Assembly (NCBI GenBank): GCA_029582155.1 | Contig: CM055901.1 | Span: forward strand, 2,915,001-2,979,000 | DNA from: Panopea generosa | Taxonomy: Eukaryota; Mollusca; Bivalvia; Adapedonta; Hiatellidae | Direction: 5' to 3' | DNA length: 64,000 nucleotides | In this document: piece after piece, positions 1 through 13,960 of the stretch | How positions within the stretch are numbered: the first letter of the stretch is position 1 | Layout of the letters: each line of letters begins with the position of its first letter | Position numbers and translations under genes: made by a program | Notes under the pieces: generated by a model | Told to the model about the DNA's origin: nothing | Database searches by the model: none | The model's input: only the letters and a program-made list of their open reading frames with translations

Positions 1-3000
1 ACATTAAACAAAATAGAAACTCCCACGCGATTTAAAAAAACGACGTGAATATGATTTTAAACTAGCAGCCCCATTTAAATTGTTTAGAATATTATGAGCG
101 AACATGACCTTCCAGAAGTTACCTGATAATGACCTATGTGTATACCTTGGTAACAATCTAATCGTTCATTATTTTCACAAATGAATCATATAAATTTCAG
201 ACTTAGCATGTTATTTATCAAACAATTCACTTTCAACTAAATAAACTGACGTTCAATTAGACCACATACAAAGTCATTACATTATTGAATAAATAGCCTA
301 TATCTCATATAATGGGAAGAAATGTATGTGCGTGCTTCTGCCATTTCTCATTTTCTCTTATATTTCGTATTGTTACCAACAATAATATTTTATAGCAATT
401 GCTTCGCAAATTATGCTCACTTAGCCAAGCATGCACATGATTTATTTTATATTTCAGATACGCCCATGTGACCGGAAATAAAGGAGTTCAATAGTTTCAG
501 ATTCACCTTCATTTTGCTTTAACATTTTGTCGCATTTTACACCGTGTGTGATTAGTATTTGAAACGTTTGCATTTTCTTGTCCAAACGTTTTACACATTT
601 TTCATATAACATTCTATCGGAGAGCAAGAACTGACAAATGAACAGGGAGACACGTTAAAGAGGATGACATTGCATTGTGGGAGTTTTTGCATTGAACGAC
701 AATAAGGTTAAAGCAACTTTTGGCGATCGGCATAATGTGAATACACATAAACACGGGTATTTGGGGTTGCTAAGGTGACAGAAAACTGAACTAAATGGAT
801 GACGTCACTTATAGTCAGTACACTATATCAACTGGACGTCTCACATGTGTCATTTCACTCCGTGGAGAAAGAGGTCCAGATTCGTAGCAAACAAACTGAA
901 TAATATGTATAAAGTGTGTGGCATAAAGTTTACTGGCAAAACATAAATTATAATGCCACGGTAACACGCGATTGCATGAAAACAAACAAAAACGCTATTA
1001 GATAAGTGGCGTCGTAAACGGTTATGTTATCGGTTCGCACATATTTTCATTTCATATTTATTGGAGAAAACGCAGATAATTATACAATTGCCGAGGCTGT
1101 ATTCCAAACCGAAGAGCGATTTATAGACATTCCGATCCACTGTATGGATGTAAACTTTGAATGGGTGAATCCTGCAATCACAGTATACATAGTCACATGT
1201 GTCTGTAACTGACTGTACGGTCACACGAGCACTCCGTAAGAATGTTTCTTTGAAAATAAGCTATATTGAATAATACCTTGATGTCATAGGTTGTGTCTTT
1301 AAGCAACATGTTTTTTTTTTATAATTAAGTTAAAATACCACAAAAGTGAATAATGGTGATTTAGTCGACAGTTTTGTATTTGGTTAACAATATGAATATT
1401 CTAAATATTTCAAATGTTGATTTCTTTTCGGATGGCCGAAAGGTGCCGTTATATTGGTTTGGGACACTGTTAAATAAAAGATGAACGAAAATCGTAATAC
1501 AATACAACCAGAATTGCATATGTTTATATGGTGCGTAAAAGTAACTTGCTCGTTAAACATGTTATAGCTTATAACGTTTGTGTTATAAACACATTTCTGA
1601 TATGAAAATATAACTGACAAAAGAAATACAATTCTTATTGTTAAAAGGCAGAACAATAACTCTAAAACGTGACTAAAGCACTTAAAAATTCCTTTCAAGT
1701 TGTCGTTGTAGCGACCTAAATATAATAAATTTGCGCACGAGTGTAACCTATTTCTTGTCTGTTTTCTGACAAGCAGATATATTGCACAAGTCCAATGTGC
1801 TCTGACTATCGACACGGTATTTGATTTGCGTTATTATTTTCGACGGGCACTATGACGCCTATGACATTATATGTATCTTAAATCTCTCCAAATATTCTAA
1901 ATCGCGTCAATGTATTTGTAAATATTGATTACCGCACGTGTCGAACTTAAAGTGTGTCCCATTACGCGTTTTTGGTTCATTTGCATCGACCATCCATGCG
2001 AAGCGACATTAACATAATCTTTTATTAAGATCAAATAAATAAACACATTTATTGAGATATTGTCATACACGTTTCTTTGATCAAGCCGGTCTTGCGTAAT
2101 ATACATAATAAACTGTTTGATGTTTTTAATTTAAATACAAATATAATTCACTTTTTTGCTAACATTTACTTACGTTTATATAGCGTGATCACTATAAACG
2201 CAGTTAGCAGTAGTGGGAAACTGTTAAAAAGTATTCATGTTTTTGTTTTATTACTTACTGACTTTTCTCATTGAGTTATCTTTGACAATATCACTTTTTA
2301 AAATAGTGCAATAACAAATATTTTTAGTCATAAAAATGCTGATTTGTGTAAAATATTACATTTTACACGTAAATAATGAAACAGACATGTCCAGACACGT
2401 GCTCACTTGGTGAAATAAAAACAGACATTTCACTGAATAATTTTTGATAAAAAATGACCCCCACAGAATGCAGTCAATAACTCATACAGCATAATCTGTT
2501 TTATTGAATATGTTAATGAGAGATGTCATATGCATGCCCTCGTGCTCCTTTGCACCTGCTTAAGCATTTTTATACTTTGGAGCCCGGCTTAAGTTTGGAA
2601 CCAGGAATAATAAGCTTCATGATTGCAGAGTACCAGGAGCAATAACAACACTGAAACGAAATAAGAAGCAACGTTTTACAACCGCGCCAATGGCTAAGTC
2701 TTTGTTTCGTTTTTGAGAATGGATGCACTTCTGTCTAAATTTAGAGTACACAAAACATGAGCTGCTGGATTGAAAAAAAAGTTTAACATAGATATTTGAT
2801 GGAAGTAAAGCAGTAAATAAGAAATGTATACTGTCTCTGTATTTGAGTTTGGACATTTATGGTTGTGAAACGGATTTGCTATGTTCAGCCAGACGTTCTT
2901 GTTAAAGTTCAAATGCTTATTCTGCGTCTAAATGAAAACAAAACCAACATTTATAACAATTGAAAAATAGATAAACATATCTGTGAATAGTCATTGTTGT

Positions 3001-5269
3001 ACCGTGTAAAAATCACATCAAAATGACACGAATGATTCAAGGAAACAACCACCACAATAACACAAGCACAATCAATACATAAAATAATCACAATAGCACA
3101 ATACAAACATGAAAAAGAAATGAAAACAAGGGACATCGCTTAAATAGTGGACAGCGTATTAGAACGGACAGTAGCAAAATCACCACTGAGACATTAAACA
3201 CCTGACCTCACTCTTTTCCTGCAATCGTCACATCATTAAACAAGATGGCGTAAAATATCCCCGCCGGACATTTACTTAAACACATACCTTTAAAGAACTG
3301 TCGTACATAGCACTACGTATAAGTATTGGTTACCATGATTTTTTTTAATTTTTTAATAAATGTGCTTTTTAAATGATGCGGTTTAGTTCTTCTCACATAT
3401 AATAATGTTATTCTGAAATGAAAAAAAATAATTAGGTGCATTAATAAGGGATTCTTCGACAATGATTCGATTCAAGAACTATATGAAACAAGTTATAATA
3501 TGTTTATAGATATGCTGCTGCGAAAAACCAAATCGGAACTACTCGGTAGCGAAGGGAAGTAACGCTAATATCGACGCCATGGGGAAATAACTTTTGATAT
3601 CGGTAGAACACCATTTTATGGATTCCTTAAAAAATAAAATAGAATGTTGCATACGGAAAAAATAAATCAAAATTTGTTTAAATACCAAGACAGTGATATA
3701 AGAGATGAATGACAGAGGATGGAACTCTGTGAGAGAATGTATCACTTGATACTAATATAAATGTCTTTCATATCCAAAGACTCATAAATGGACATTGTTG
3801 GTTCACGCCTAACATATCCTGGATATGATAATATGCAAGTGTCTCTCAGGTTCAGTATTCAGTGTTGGGGAAAAATGCATCGCTTTAGATTGAATGCAAA
3901 ATATTAATTGGCTACAATATCCAAAATAAATGTTTGTGTATAATGATATTATAAGAGTACCGACATTAATATTGTCCTTTTATTTTCGTTCATTATTACG
4001 TTTTCTTTTCCTATTACTTGTAATATATTTGCGTGTCTGTTTTTCTTATCTTGCAATATTGGTTGTAGAGGCAATCACTTTATCAGGTACATATAGTTTA
4101 TGTATGTATAATTATATATAGTTTATATGTATATAGTTTTAATTATTATAGCTCAAAGGTCATATGAAATCATGCACAGGATATAGGAATACTTTTTTAA
4201 AATAGGAAACAACGTTTGTGCACTTTACCCTATAACCAGTTTTCAGAGCAGTATATAATGGTATATCCCAGTAGATAACATCTTCCGAGTCGGGTCTGCT
4301 ATCTTCTAATGTAAAAACAAGGAATTCCCTGTCTGTCCCACAGTTATAGCACTCTATTTTCGTTTTTCCGAACTATGACGTAATTTAACTTCCTTTGAAA
4401 CAACTGAACAATCGGCGTGCTTATGTGTCACTGGACTGTAACGGTTTCCGGGAATAAGAACTAGGACCGTTTCTATATTCTTTTTTTGAACGATGGTTTT
4501 AATATAAATACAATTTTTCATTAGAATATATCATAAAAATAGACGCTTTGGTTGTTTTGTTTTACTATAAGATAAGGGAAACAATGATTGGTTTCCATGG
4601 TTTCCACTTGTAAGTCACTCAGGCATCAATATACGATAGTTGTGATCTTATGAATTTCGATGACTATATGTTTGTTTGGTTTGTTTGTCTTAAGGTACTC
4701 ACATTAAATTAAAGCTTTCAATAGCATTTACAAATGGAGTATTGTTTAGACATGTTACACAAACGTAAGATCATTATCGCTGATGTTTGCTGAGGCTATA
4801 AATAGAAAGCGCTGTTGAAATAAACAAACATACAAAGTTTTCAGCTTAATATGAAATTTGATATATATGATAAAATATCCTCAGTCAGGAAAACATCATT
4901 TTCACTTTTTAATTAAGCTCCCGTTCGTCCTTTGTTTAAAATGCAATTTTGGGATTAAAACTGTCATTTATTCATATCTTAGCTAAATGTATACACGCAG
5001 TTAGAGTCTATGTAATGACTACTATTTACTACGAATTACAATACAGAATTATATCAGAAAGATTACCCACGTACTTTACACGATTCGGCTATTTACTTGC
5101 ACTTTCCGCTACAATTTATTGGAATTGTAAATGTGATATAACGTCGTATGAATGCGAGCTCTGTATTATGTTTTACCCCCCAATAAAGTGCTTTAACACC
5201 AATACCCAGTTATTATTGTTGTGTTTTTTCCTATATACCAGCAGTCAACACAAAAAAAAGCAAGTTGGT
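1..5269. other. Intergenic, no gene seen
   Basis: AT-rich DNA. ORFs up to 143 aa (for example 1384-1815 minus) lack recognisable motifs and have random-looking composition. No RNA gene, array or clear transposon was recognised. Confidence 0.6.
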
Positions 5270-5281
5270 CCCAACAAGAAA

Positions 5282-5515
5282 GAACGAGGTTTAACACTAT
5301 TTTTAACGCATTTCAGGTTATATGTGACATATTCAGTTTTAGTGGTGGAGGAAGACCTCAGGATGAATCTGAGTAGAATCACCGTCCTTCCGTGAGTAAC
5401 GGGCAAACTTTCTCACATAAAGTTTTTGGAGCGAGCGGGACTCAAACCTACGACCTTAGCGGTGAGAAGTAAGTGACCTTGAGACGGCGCCTAAGACAAC
5501 TCGGACACGGAGGCC
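5282..5515 (-). mobile_element. tRNA-Leu/Ser-like SINE (family B) with target duplication
   Basis: On the minus strand the head reads GGGGGCCTCCGTGTCCGAG then TTGTCTTAGGC (A box) and GGTTTGAGTCCCGC (B box). It is flanked by a 12-bp direct repeat CCCAACAAGAAA (5270-5281 and 5516-5527). The 3' end holds AACGCATTTCAG, shared with other copies. The ORF spanning it is not a gene. Confidence 0.82.
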
Positions 5516-5527
5516 CCCAACAAGAAA

Positions 5528-7035
5528 TAATAAGTTGATATGTAAAAATAATTCTAAACATATTTTCAACATCTGACTAACGTTTGAAGCAGTTTCATTT
5601 AAATTTGGACAACTTGTGGAGAAAGGAAGGCAGACTTCAAATATAAGCTACAAACAAGAGAATCAGGAGTTCACGTTGACTAACCAGTACCATCTGTGCC
5701 ATACAAGACAGCGTAAATATAATGGTATTAAGCCCTAACCGCTATATAAAAGCAGCAAGATGGCTCTGGGCAGGTTTTATATAATTATATACGTGATTTT
5801 AATCAGAGAATTCTTTTTTTTTAAATTCCAAAGTGATCACAACATTGTATTTGTTATAATTCTTCTGCAGACTACTAGATTAGTGTTAAAACATATAATT
5901 GGCAAACTTATATTTTTCAAATTGTGTTTTAAAACAATTAAAATTCAAGAAAGGAGCCTGTGGGGTCATGCATTCAAACATATAAACAAAAGCACATGGA
6001 TCTGTGTTTATGCACACTTCAGCTACCGAATAATGGTGTATTTTTAACAAAGTACCATAACTCACAGGTAAAGAAAAAAGCGGTTGTAATCTCTGCACGG
6101 GCAGAAAGTCTTGGACCTTTAAGCATTGTGTTGTAATTGATCAACTTTTCAAGGAATTGTAATGATTTTGTTATGCTTAATCTATATATTTGCACATAAA
6201 TTACGTTGATTAATCATTTAACACTGAAACATAATGTTTTAAATTGGTTTCAAATATATCTGGCACCGCTCTTAACCAACTACACGTTATAAATTATATC
6301 CTGTTTTATTGGTGAAGAAGCCCACAGACTCATGAACGACACTATGAATAAAATCTAAATCCTTCTGAGAATTACTAACAAGTGTTCTCACAAACATTTT
6401 GGACCGAGCTGGATTCAAACCAGTAACCTCAGCGGTGAGAGGTAAGTGATTCTGAGACTTTTAAGAAAGTCATTTCGCAATAGAAATCACGGTTAATTGA
6501 TTTGTTCTCACTAAATGTATTCTTGAAAGATAAAGAAAACAGGGTGCAATTCAGAGCCAAATTATAAAACTATTGTAAGCGATATTTACAGTCTTAGAAT
6601 ATGCATGTAAATGTATCTCATAAATGATCATGTCAGTATGATATCATTGACAAAATACAACAACAATAAAACAATAGTTTGATAATGTGGCTCTGAAATT
6701 CACCTTGCGTTTCTACCCCCTTCCAGTATTTTTATATACGGTCACCAACGAATTTTAGAGCTATAACTTGGACAGAACTATTGCGTTTAGGAATATTAGG
6801 TACTTTTTCAAAACATTAAACTTGCAGAATAGACAATTACGATGGTGTATGTGCAATATCTTTATAACTTAATAAGGCATTTCATTTCTTAACTACTTAA
6901 GGGCGCGTAACCCATTCAATATATGGTAAGATTAAAGTAAATTTAACTATGAATATATATTATTTTATTATACAACAAAGCATGGTTCAGTTGAAAGTCG
7001 TAACTTAGTATGTCCTGGGCCCAAATGTTCCAAAT
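5528..7035. other. Intergenic, one SINE fragment only
   Basis: Apart from the family B fragment at 6388-6463, nothing recognisable. The ORFs at 5760-6047 and 5886-6098 overlap on opposite strands and show no family motifs. Confidence 0.55.
6388..6463 (-). mobile_element. SINE family B fragment
   Basis: TTCTCACAAACATTTTGGAC, GATTCAAACC and AGCGGTGAGAGGTAAGTGA match the tRNA-like and adjoining part of family B on the minus strand. Both ends are missing. Confidence 0.6.
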
Positions 7036-7272
7036 ATTTGAATCTGAGATTTGGACTCAGACTCAAATCTTACGTTTTTGTAAAACTTTATAAACATACA
7101 ATTATAAGTAATAAATATGATCCTGTAACGTTTTCTGTTAAACAATCATTAAAACTGCTTTCATTTTGCAAATACAATTTAACATAATAATTGGCTTGGA
7201 TAACAGATGTTATTTGAATCTTAAATTCTTTGACATTTTGAGTCTGAGTCTTAATCTCAGACTTAAACTATT
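7036..7272. mobile_element. Possible MITE with inverted repeats
   Basis: TTTGAATCTGAGATTTGGAC TCAGACTCAAATC near 7036-7070 is inverted near 7237-7270 as TTTTGAGTCTGAGTCTTAAT CTCAGACTTAAAC. The ends outside the arms are not resolved and only one copy was seen. Confidence 0.5.
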
Positions 7273-7935
7273 GATGAGTTTTTGTCCTGAGCTTTCTCCG
7301 TAACTCCAGTTGTTCCGACATAAGCAAATTATACATTTATTGTCAATTTAAACGCGATAATTATCCAAAAATATTAAATTGATGACCTTTTCGAAGTATT
7401 GTCAATACCTATCTGCTGTGTATGTTTATCAAACATTCAATAAAAGATAACTTGCTGGAGTGAACACAACACAAGAAGGTTACGGTGACCCTGAGTCGTC
7501 AAACGAAGCGAATTCAAAGTGTAATTCGATATATAGCTACTTATGTAAGAGTGCACAAAATGTCAATAATAAGTTTCTATACTATATTAGTAAGCATCAC
7601 ATCCAAAACAGAACATATAATTTATATGACTTATACATAGTTAATTAGCATTTACATCATATATTACAGAAAAAGATATATATAATTACCTTATTTCACT
7701 TGAAAAGAAACAATATTAAATACAAAAAACATAAATATCAGTGTAAGGGTGCTAAATTAAAATTCAAGACGATATCGCTAATTTATTACATATTTGGAAA
7801 ATATCTTTCATTAGTATACGTGTATTTTCTAACACAATACTTATTATTTTATTAGAATACCAAGCATGATGGGAAAACGCATGCTATTCTTTATTCAAAT
7901 AAGTGAATAATATAACTTGAGAAATTGTCCCAATA

Positions 7936-8113
7936 TATGCAAACCTGTGTTAGTGGTCACCTCTATTAAGCAGCCACTTGTATTAAGCAGCCACATTTAC
8001 TATTTCCCATTCCTATGCTTTCAGAGCAAATTAACCTGTATTAAGCAACAACCTGTCTTAAAAGGCCACTTTTGCTCCTTCCCATGACTGGCTGCTTAAG
8101 ACAGGTTTGACTG
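7936..8113. mobile_element. Pogo-like MITE (AAACCTGTCTTAAG type)
   Basis: The right end in reverse is CAGTCAAACCTGTCTTAAGC next to TA. The interior repeats the TTAAGCAGCCAC motif. It is the reverse of the copies at 25159 and 27389. The left end is diverged. Confidence 0.7.
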
Positions 8114-8215
8114 TATATACAAAGCAAAACCTTTGCTTAACCTTAGAAAACCATTAGATTTCACTGTTTACACACAAGTTTGTATAATTTATGTTAATAT
8201 CAATATTAATACAGT

Positions 8216-8300
8216 GGAACCTCTCTAATCCGAACTTGCTCGTACCAGAAGAAAAGTTCGGATTAGAAGGGTTTTCGGATTAGAAAGGTTTCTATTTTTC
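8216..8300. mobile_element. One end of a pogo/Tigger-like element
   Basis: TACAGTGGAACCTCTCTAAT CCGAAC, then GTTCGGATTAGAAGG and TTCGGATTAGAAAGG, is the typical terminal inverted repeat with subterminal repeats of a pogo-type transposon after a TA. No matching opposite end was seen nearby. Confidence 0.55.
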
Positions 8301-9381
8301 CACTTTTCCATTCAAACCATTATTTATAATTTGAATATTAAGTGATATGTACAAAGGGTACCTAACCAAAACGCCCTATATAGCAGATATACATGTATGT
8401 ATTGCTTATGATACACACATATATACCTACTGTAACTGACATAACATTTTATATTCACCAATTAAATATACAAAACATTTAAGGCCTTTACGGCTTTGCC
8501 AATTAATTGACAGTTGTTAACAGAAAATATTCGTGAATAATTAAAAATGGTTCCCAAATTAAACAAAGCCAGTAACAAGTTTTAGATATATAATAGTGAA
8601 CACAAAGTTTCAATTCAAACAGACGCCTCTTTTTTACCAAAACATCGCAAAACTTTCTTTTTTAATGTATTGAGTTTCGGAATACTTCCGAAAATAATCA
8701 TGTCGTCTGCAAACAGTAATAATATCATAGCAACGTCGTCTATATGTAAACGTCAGTCAATAGCTGGTTGTATAGACAATCCTGAATATGCAATAAAGAA
8801 TAAAATGCTATAACATTACATAGTTACAGCTGTGCCGGTTCCAGTAAATAACTTTTAAAACGCAGCGTCAAAAATATCACTTATTATTTAATAAATACAG
8901 AACAAAAACGTAGTAAGAATCAATTATATAACGCATGCCACTGTAAGGAAACCATTACTTACGGCATTGCATACCAGTTTTGTCTATGGGAGACATAGAA
9001 ATTAATCGGAACACGGCATCCCAATTCGCCCAACGCGTGAGATCTGCAATTGTATCATAGTCTGGAGTTCAACTTTCGGTCCTGAGAAATGTAAACAATA
9101 CCGCTAAGTGTCAATTTCTATTTGTGATGTTGTCAATTTGAACATCGGCAATGAATCTATTTTCGGTGATGGGTTTGAGACCAAGAGAAATGAAAACAAT
9201 CTGTGCAAGGAAGGTATAAAGGTATACAAAGTAGTTCTGTAAATAAAGGACTTAAGGGTTTGTTTTTTTCTATTTCCCTCAACATAAGGAGAGAGAAAAT
9301 GCTTACATACTTGTACCCGAGTTCCATTATTTACACATGCGCATATGATGTTGAGCCATATGGAATGACTTTGAAATCCTT
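8301..9381. other. Intergenic, nothing recognised
   Basis: May include interior of the pogo-like element that begins at 8216, but no transposase or right end was found. The ORF at 9203-9388 has no recognisable motif and stops where the LINE homology begins. Confidence 0.5.
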
Positions 9382-10075
9382 AATATAAACTTCCAGAGTA
9401 TTAAGAATAAGAAAGCTGAGCTGCTAGGCAGTGTCGATAGCTACAATCCGATTGTTCTGATTGGCAGCAAAACATGGCTGGATAACTCCACCCTCAGCTT
9501 ACAATTCTTTCCTGCAAACTACTGTGTACATAGGAAAGTCAGAGAAGACGACATCGGCGATATTCTTATTGCTCTACGTTCAGATATTGCTTTGATCGTA
9601 TTGAGGATGGTGGCATAACAGAGTCCGTCTATGTGTCGTTCAATCTGGAGAAGAACATACTCATTATTGGAGCCGTCTATATACAACCAAGTTCATTCAT
9701 TAAATACATGGACAATATGCATACGAACCCCAAATTGATTACCAGCAGCTATGAGAAGAACGCAGTTCTCCGGATTGGTGGAGACCTGAACATGCCCGAT
9801 ATAATTTGTATCAACTCAATCAACTAGGTGGAATGTTAATTGTATCGCAATAAATAAAAAAAATCTTACCTGCACTCATCAGTGTGCTCTTGATCAACCA
9901 AGCAGTAGACTTTCCTATTCGACATAGTGCCGCACTTGACCTGTTACTGACCAATAGGCCTTCACTGATTAAGGAACTCGCTGCAGAGCTCAACCCTATG
10001 TTCTAAGTCCTCTTAACCAGGGCAAGATACTACCAGAATGAAATTCAGAAAATGTTGTTCACATCTATATAAAAG
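9382..10075 (+). pseudogene. LINE endonuclease fragment (degenerate non-LTR retrotransposon)
   Basis: Translates in pieces as an APE-type endonuclease: NFQSIKNKKAELLGSVDSYN, IVLIGSKTWLDNS, FNLEKNILIIGAVYIQPSS and IGGDLNMPDI, then RHSAALDLLLTNRPSLIKEL and RYYQNEIQKMLF before the reverse transcriptase would begin. The catalytic Glu expected in the SETW motif is Lys (SKTW), and there are several frame breaks, so it is dead. The 5' part and the reverse transcriptase are missing. The clade cannot be set by eye. Confidence 0.72.
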
Positions 10076-10892
10076 GGGAAATAACAGAGCTGTGAATTAT
10101 TGTCCTGCCACAGTCTAACCCCAATGACATACACTCAGAGACTTTGAAACGCACCACTTATATACAGGTAATTTTAGTGCAGAAAATATTATCTGATTTC
10201 AAAGAAAATTTATACAAGTTAAGAGTGATATCTCTGTCTTCTATTGTCAGACATGAATTTTTAATGCATTATTTTTTTTTCATTTTTCGAAGCTACCGTC
10301 ATTGAGGTACTAGTTTTTGTGGGATCTTTGACTAGTATCAAAGTTTAAACAGCCAGGGCTGAGTATTTTGATACAATAACAAATCAATATATAAATGGGG
10401 GAGGTGGTTGAGTGTGGAATTGGGAAGAGGTTTTTGGTTTCCAATATTAGTTTACGGTCTAAAACAAGATATCGGTGGAACATTGGTGCATTCCGAACAA
10501 CTGCTTAAGTAGTTGCTGTTATGTTCGTAAAAGAAAAATGGGTCTAAAGGCACGATTATTTTGGAATACACATGTAGATTGTTGGTGCCTTCACACATTG
10601 ACCTCTACCCATGTTCCAAACCTCAAAGGGCCGTAGACAATATGCACATCTCCACTTGGTAATGATGCCGTCCAGAAAGTTGAATAATTCTCAATTAAAA
10701 AGTCTTTGAGTAATGGTAATGAACGGCGGAACAAAGGGCAATAACTCTGTGAAACACCATCAAACTGAAACCCAGACAACATTCACATCTCCACGTGGTA
10801 GTGATACATCAAAACAAGTTTCATAAAATTCCAACCAATGGTTGTAGAGTCGTACGCCCCCACCCCTAAAATTAATGACGAATCTACTCTTT
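10076..10892. other. Intergenic, possible weak repeat at 10580-10840
   Basis: Two stretches share CACATCTCCACxTGGTA-TGAT (10646-10665 and 10784-10804), suggesting a diverged tandem of about 140 bp. No gene seen. Confidence 0.4.
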
Positions 10893-12311
10893 AAACAAGA
10901 GGCCCAAGAGGGCCTGAGGACGCTCTACTGACTCATAGTGGCCATAGCACTTTTTGAAATTCTACTATGCAATAGAAACATCGGCCATCTTGAATTTTAG
11001 ATAGAAAAAATAAATCATTTGTATAGTCTCCTATGCAGTAGAAACACCCATATGAAGTTTCAGTTTAATTGGACTAGTGGTTTCAGAATAAATGAAAAAA
11101 AAGAGAATTTTCTGTTTTCCCACAGTATCGAAAACAACTTTACTAATTCTCAATTTGTACCCTTTTGGGGGCCCTCCTGACCCCTTAAGACATAGAAACC
11201 CAGCCATTTTTACAAATCTTAACCTCCTTCACCTAACAATGCTTTAGTGAAAATATAGTCAAAATCATTTCCATTTAAAAAAAAAAAAAAAATATTATAT
11301 TGATATGTGTCCCCTAATTGAACTCTCAGGGCAGGGTCATTTTAAACCCTAGGGACACCATTTGAACAAATCTAACAGAACTATAGTTGGTCATCTACAT
11401 AAACATTTTAAAAATCTGTTGGGCCGTTCATGAGAAGAAGATTTTTTAAGTTTTGGACTATTTTTAGTAATGGCGGCCATCTTGAATTTCAGATCGAAAA
11501 AAAAAATCTTCTGTATAGTCTCCTATGCAATAGAAACACCCATGTGAAGTTTCAGTTTAACTGGCCTAGTGGTTTCAGAACAGATGAATGAAAAAGAAAA
11601 TTTTCTGTTTTCCCATAGTATCCCTATGTAAAATTCTAAGTCCCCTTACAGGGCCCCTATAAATTTTAGCCCCTAAATTCTTATCTGCAATCAAACCCTT
11701 ACACATAGGGATAATTTATGCAAAATATGAACAAATGTGACATACCGGTTATTAAGAAAACGAATTTAGTAATTCCCAATTTGTACCCTTTTAGGGCCCC
11801 TCCTGACCCCTTAAGACAGTGGAACACAGTCATTTTTACAAATCTTAACCTCCTTCAACAAACAATGCTTCTGTGAAGATATAGGCAAAATCATTTCCAT
11901 TTAAAAAAAAAATATTATAATGACATGTGTTCCCTAATTGAACCCTTGGGGCAGGGTCATATTAACCCTAGGGACACCATTTGAACAAATCTAACAAAAC
12001 TAAAGTTGGTCATCATTACTTCATAAACATTTTGAAAATCTGTTGGGCCGTTCATGAGAAGAAGATTTTTTAAGTTTTGGAATATTTTTAGTAACAGTGG
12101 CCATCTTGATTTTCAGATCGAAAAAAAAAAATCTTCTGTAGTCTCCTATGCAATAGAAACACCCATGTGAAGTTTCAGTTTAATTTGCCTAGTGGTTTCA
12201 GAGAAAGTGCTGCTAATAGACGACAAACGACAGACAACAGGCAGACGACAGATGACAGACAAGGCGCCATTGCATAAGCACTTCTGGCCTTTGGCCAGTA
12301 GAGCTAAAAAA
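10893..12311. mobile_element. AACAAGAG...GAGCTAA element with 620-bp internal repeats
   Basis: Head AAACAAGAG plus hairpin GGCCC-AAGA-GGGCC (10901-10914) and GCTCTACTGA. The interior is two-plus copies of a roughly 620-bp unit (CCTGACCCCTTAAGACA at about 11176 and 11802; CCATCTTGA at about 10985, 11476 and 12097). The tail has GACGACAxACGACAGACA stretches, hairpin CTGGCC-TTT-GGCCAG and GAGCTAAAAAA. Same termini as the elements at 23243, 38156, 38837 and 43368 but a different interior. No coding capacity. Confidence 0.65.
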
Positions 12312-12423
12312 CGGCGTACGCTCCCCATCCTAGCAAGTTTCATAGAATTCCAATAAAATGGCATATAGTCCAGACATTGATTTGGGGACACATGGACAAA
12401 AAATGGCGACTATGTGCTTCTCC

Positions 12424-12530
12424 GAATTTTTTCAGTAGGATTCCTACCCCTCTACAGAGATCGACAGTGACTCTATTCTTAGCCAGAACGACACAGGCTT
12501 CTACTGTTAAGTCTTACGGATTTAATTATT
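12424..12530. repeat. Family G 3' fragment
   Basis: GGATTCCTACCCCTCTACAG then AGATCGACAGTGACTCTATT nearly matches 13689-13740. Confidence 0.6.
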
Positions 12531-12924
12531 TGGCATTCATTTTGGAAAATAACTAAAAACAAGATCACACAGTATGTACAGTTATTATATTTTAATATTT
12601 ACCATTGACATAAAAACAACAATAATAGTTTGAATACATCATGTATTCTATAATCAATACTCAATAAATATGTCTTAATGTTTATCATAGCATTGTAACA
12701 ACAAAGTCATTTCCATAACCTCCACGTGTATGAACAGAAACAAAACTGAATGTCTTCAAAAATAGGCCTTTACGTTACATTGATGATTTGGTTCTCCTCT
12801 AGTTCGTCATATATGTAAAAAAGTATAACAAACAACTGCCTACAAAAATGAACTTAAACGTATGTTAGTAGCATACAGGGAGGATTCATAAATGAGGTGA
12901 AAGGGTTTGGGGAGTAATCAAATG

Positions 12925-13127
12925 GGGCAGTAGTGTGGTGGATAGTTTTGGCCGCTAATGCTAAAGGTTGCAGGTTTGATTGCCAGCTAGACCCGATGCC
13001 TTTCAAATAACAACACTCCGAACTTGTTCTACCCAGGAATCAGACTCGATAGTGGCTCATAAGGGCTCCTAACTTACTTCTCAATATAGCTAAAACAAGT
13101 AAATAATATAGTATAAACTAATCAACT
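12925..13127 (+). mobile_element. tRNA-like SINE family D
   Basis: GGGCAGTAGTGTGGTGGATA...GGTTGCAGGTTTGATTGCC forms a tRNA-like head. The body has GACCCGATGCC and CTACCCAGGAATCAGACTCG, and the 3' end is TAGTATAAACTAA. Shares its consensus with copies at 28976, 37355, 60031 and 60398. Confidence 0.75.
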
Positions 13128-13324
13128 TTGGTTTATAAACCGATACATTCATATCATACACTGTGCAATAGTCTCTCAAAATTTTTTGACTTTCTTTCTA
13201 TGAAATTATGTTTTATGGCAAAATGTAATTACTGGGATGGGGCCAGATTTCAATGAAGGGATACCTTCGGTACAATAATTGATTGCAGGCCACAGTCAAT
13301 GGCTAAACGGAAAAATAAAGATGT

Positions 13325-13751
13325 AATGAATGAATGAATAGGGTTTTACGGCATAACAACACCATATAGGTCATCCGACGCCAACAGGAAGGAAGATTCC
13401 AGGTTCACTCTACATGTACAAAAACAACAAATTAACATACAGATTTAAAAAAATACATCACCAAATGAATATGCAGAATGAACCTAGAATCTTGATACCT
13501 GCAGAACTGCAGAATTTCAGCAAGTTCTATGTATTACTCAATTTGTCGCTTCTTACGACATGCATAAGCCACAGTGATCCTATTCTTGCCATCACGCATG
13601 GCTCCCTGGAACAACACAGGGGCTGATAATTTAACCACAATAGTGAACATGACAAAAAATGATAAAATGAACATGACACCCATTCGGTGGATTCCTACCC
13701 CTCTGCAGAGATAGACAGTGATTCTATTCTTAGTCGGAACCACACGGGCTT
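13325..13751. repeat. Dispersed repeat family G, longest copy
   Basis: Begins AATGAATGAATAGGGTTTTA CGGCATAACAACACC and ends near CAGTGATTCTATTCTTAGTC GGAACCACACGGGC. Parts recur at 12424-12530, 49032-49124 and 51545-51955. No ORF of note; class unknown. Confidence 0.6.
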
Positions 13752-13960
13752 TAAAGATGTAAAAATGAGCTTGTTAAAACACTACATCAAAACCTAAGGA
13801 GCACCCAAGCTAAAACACTACAATAAATTAAGCTTATATCTGTCATACTATATTATGTATCATCAGATGACAAATATAAGTTTCAAGTGGACACTTTCAT
13901 TGATCATTTTTTATAGCAAGAATAATCACACTGAGTGAATATAAGATAGACCAGGGGTAG

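Noticed and set aside
1384-1815. A 143-aa ORF on minus
   Set aside because: No recognisable domain, unusual Cys/Ile/Tyr-rich AT-driven composition, no neighbouring splice or homology support.
4949-5395. A 148-aa ORF
   Set aside because: Its C-terminal part runs through a family B SINE, and the rest has no motif.
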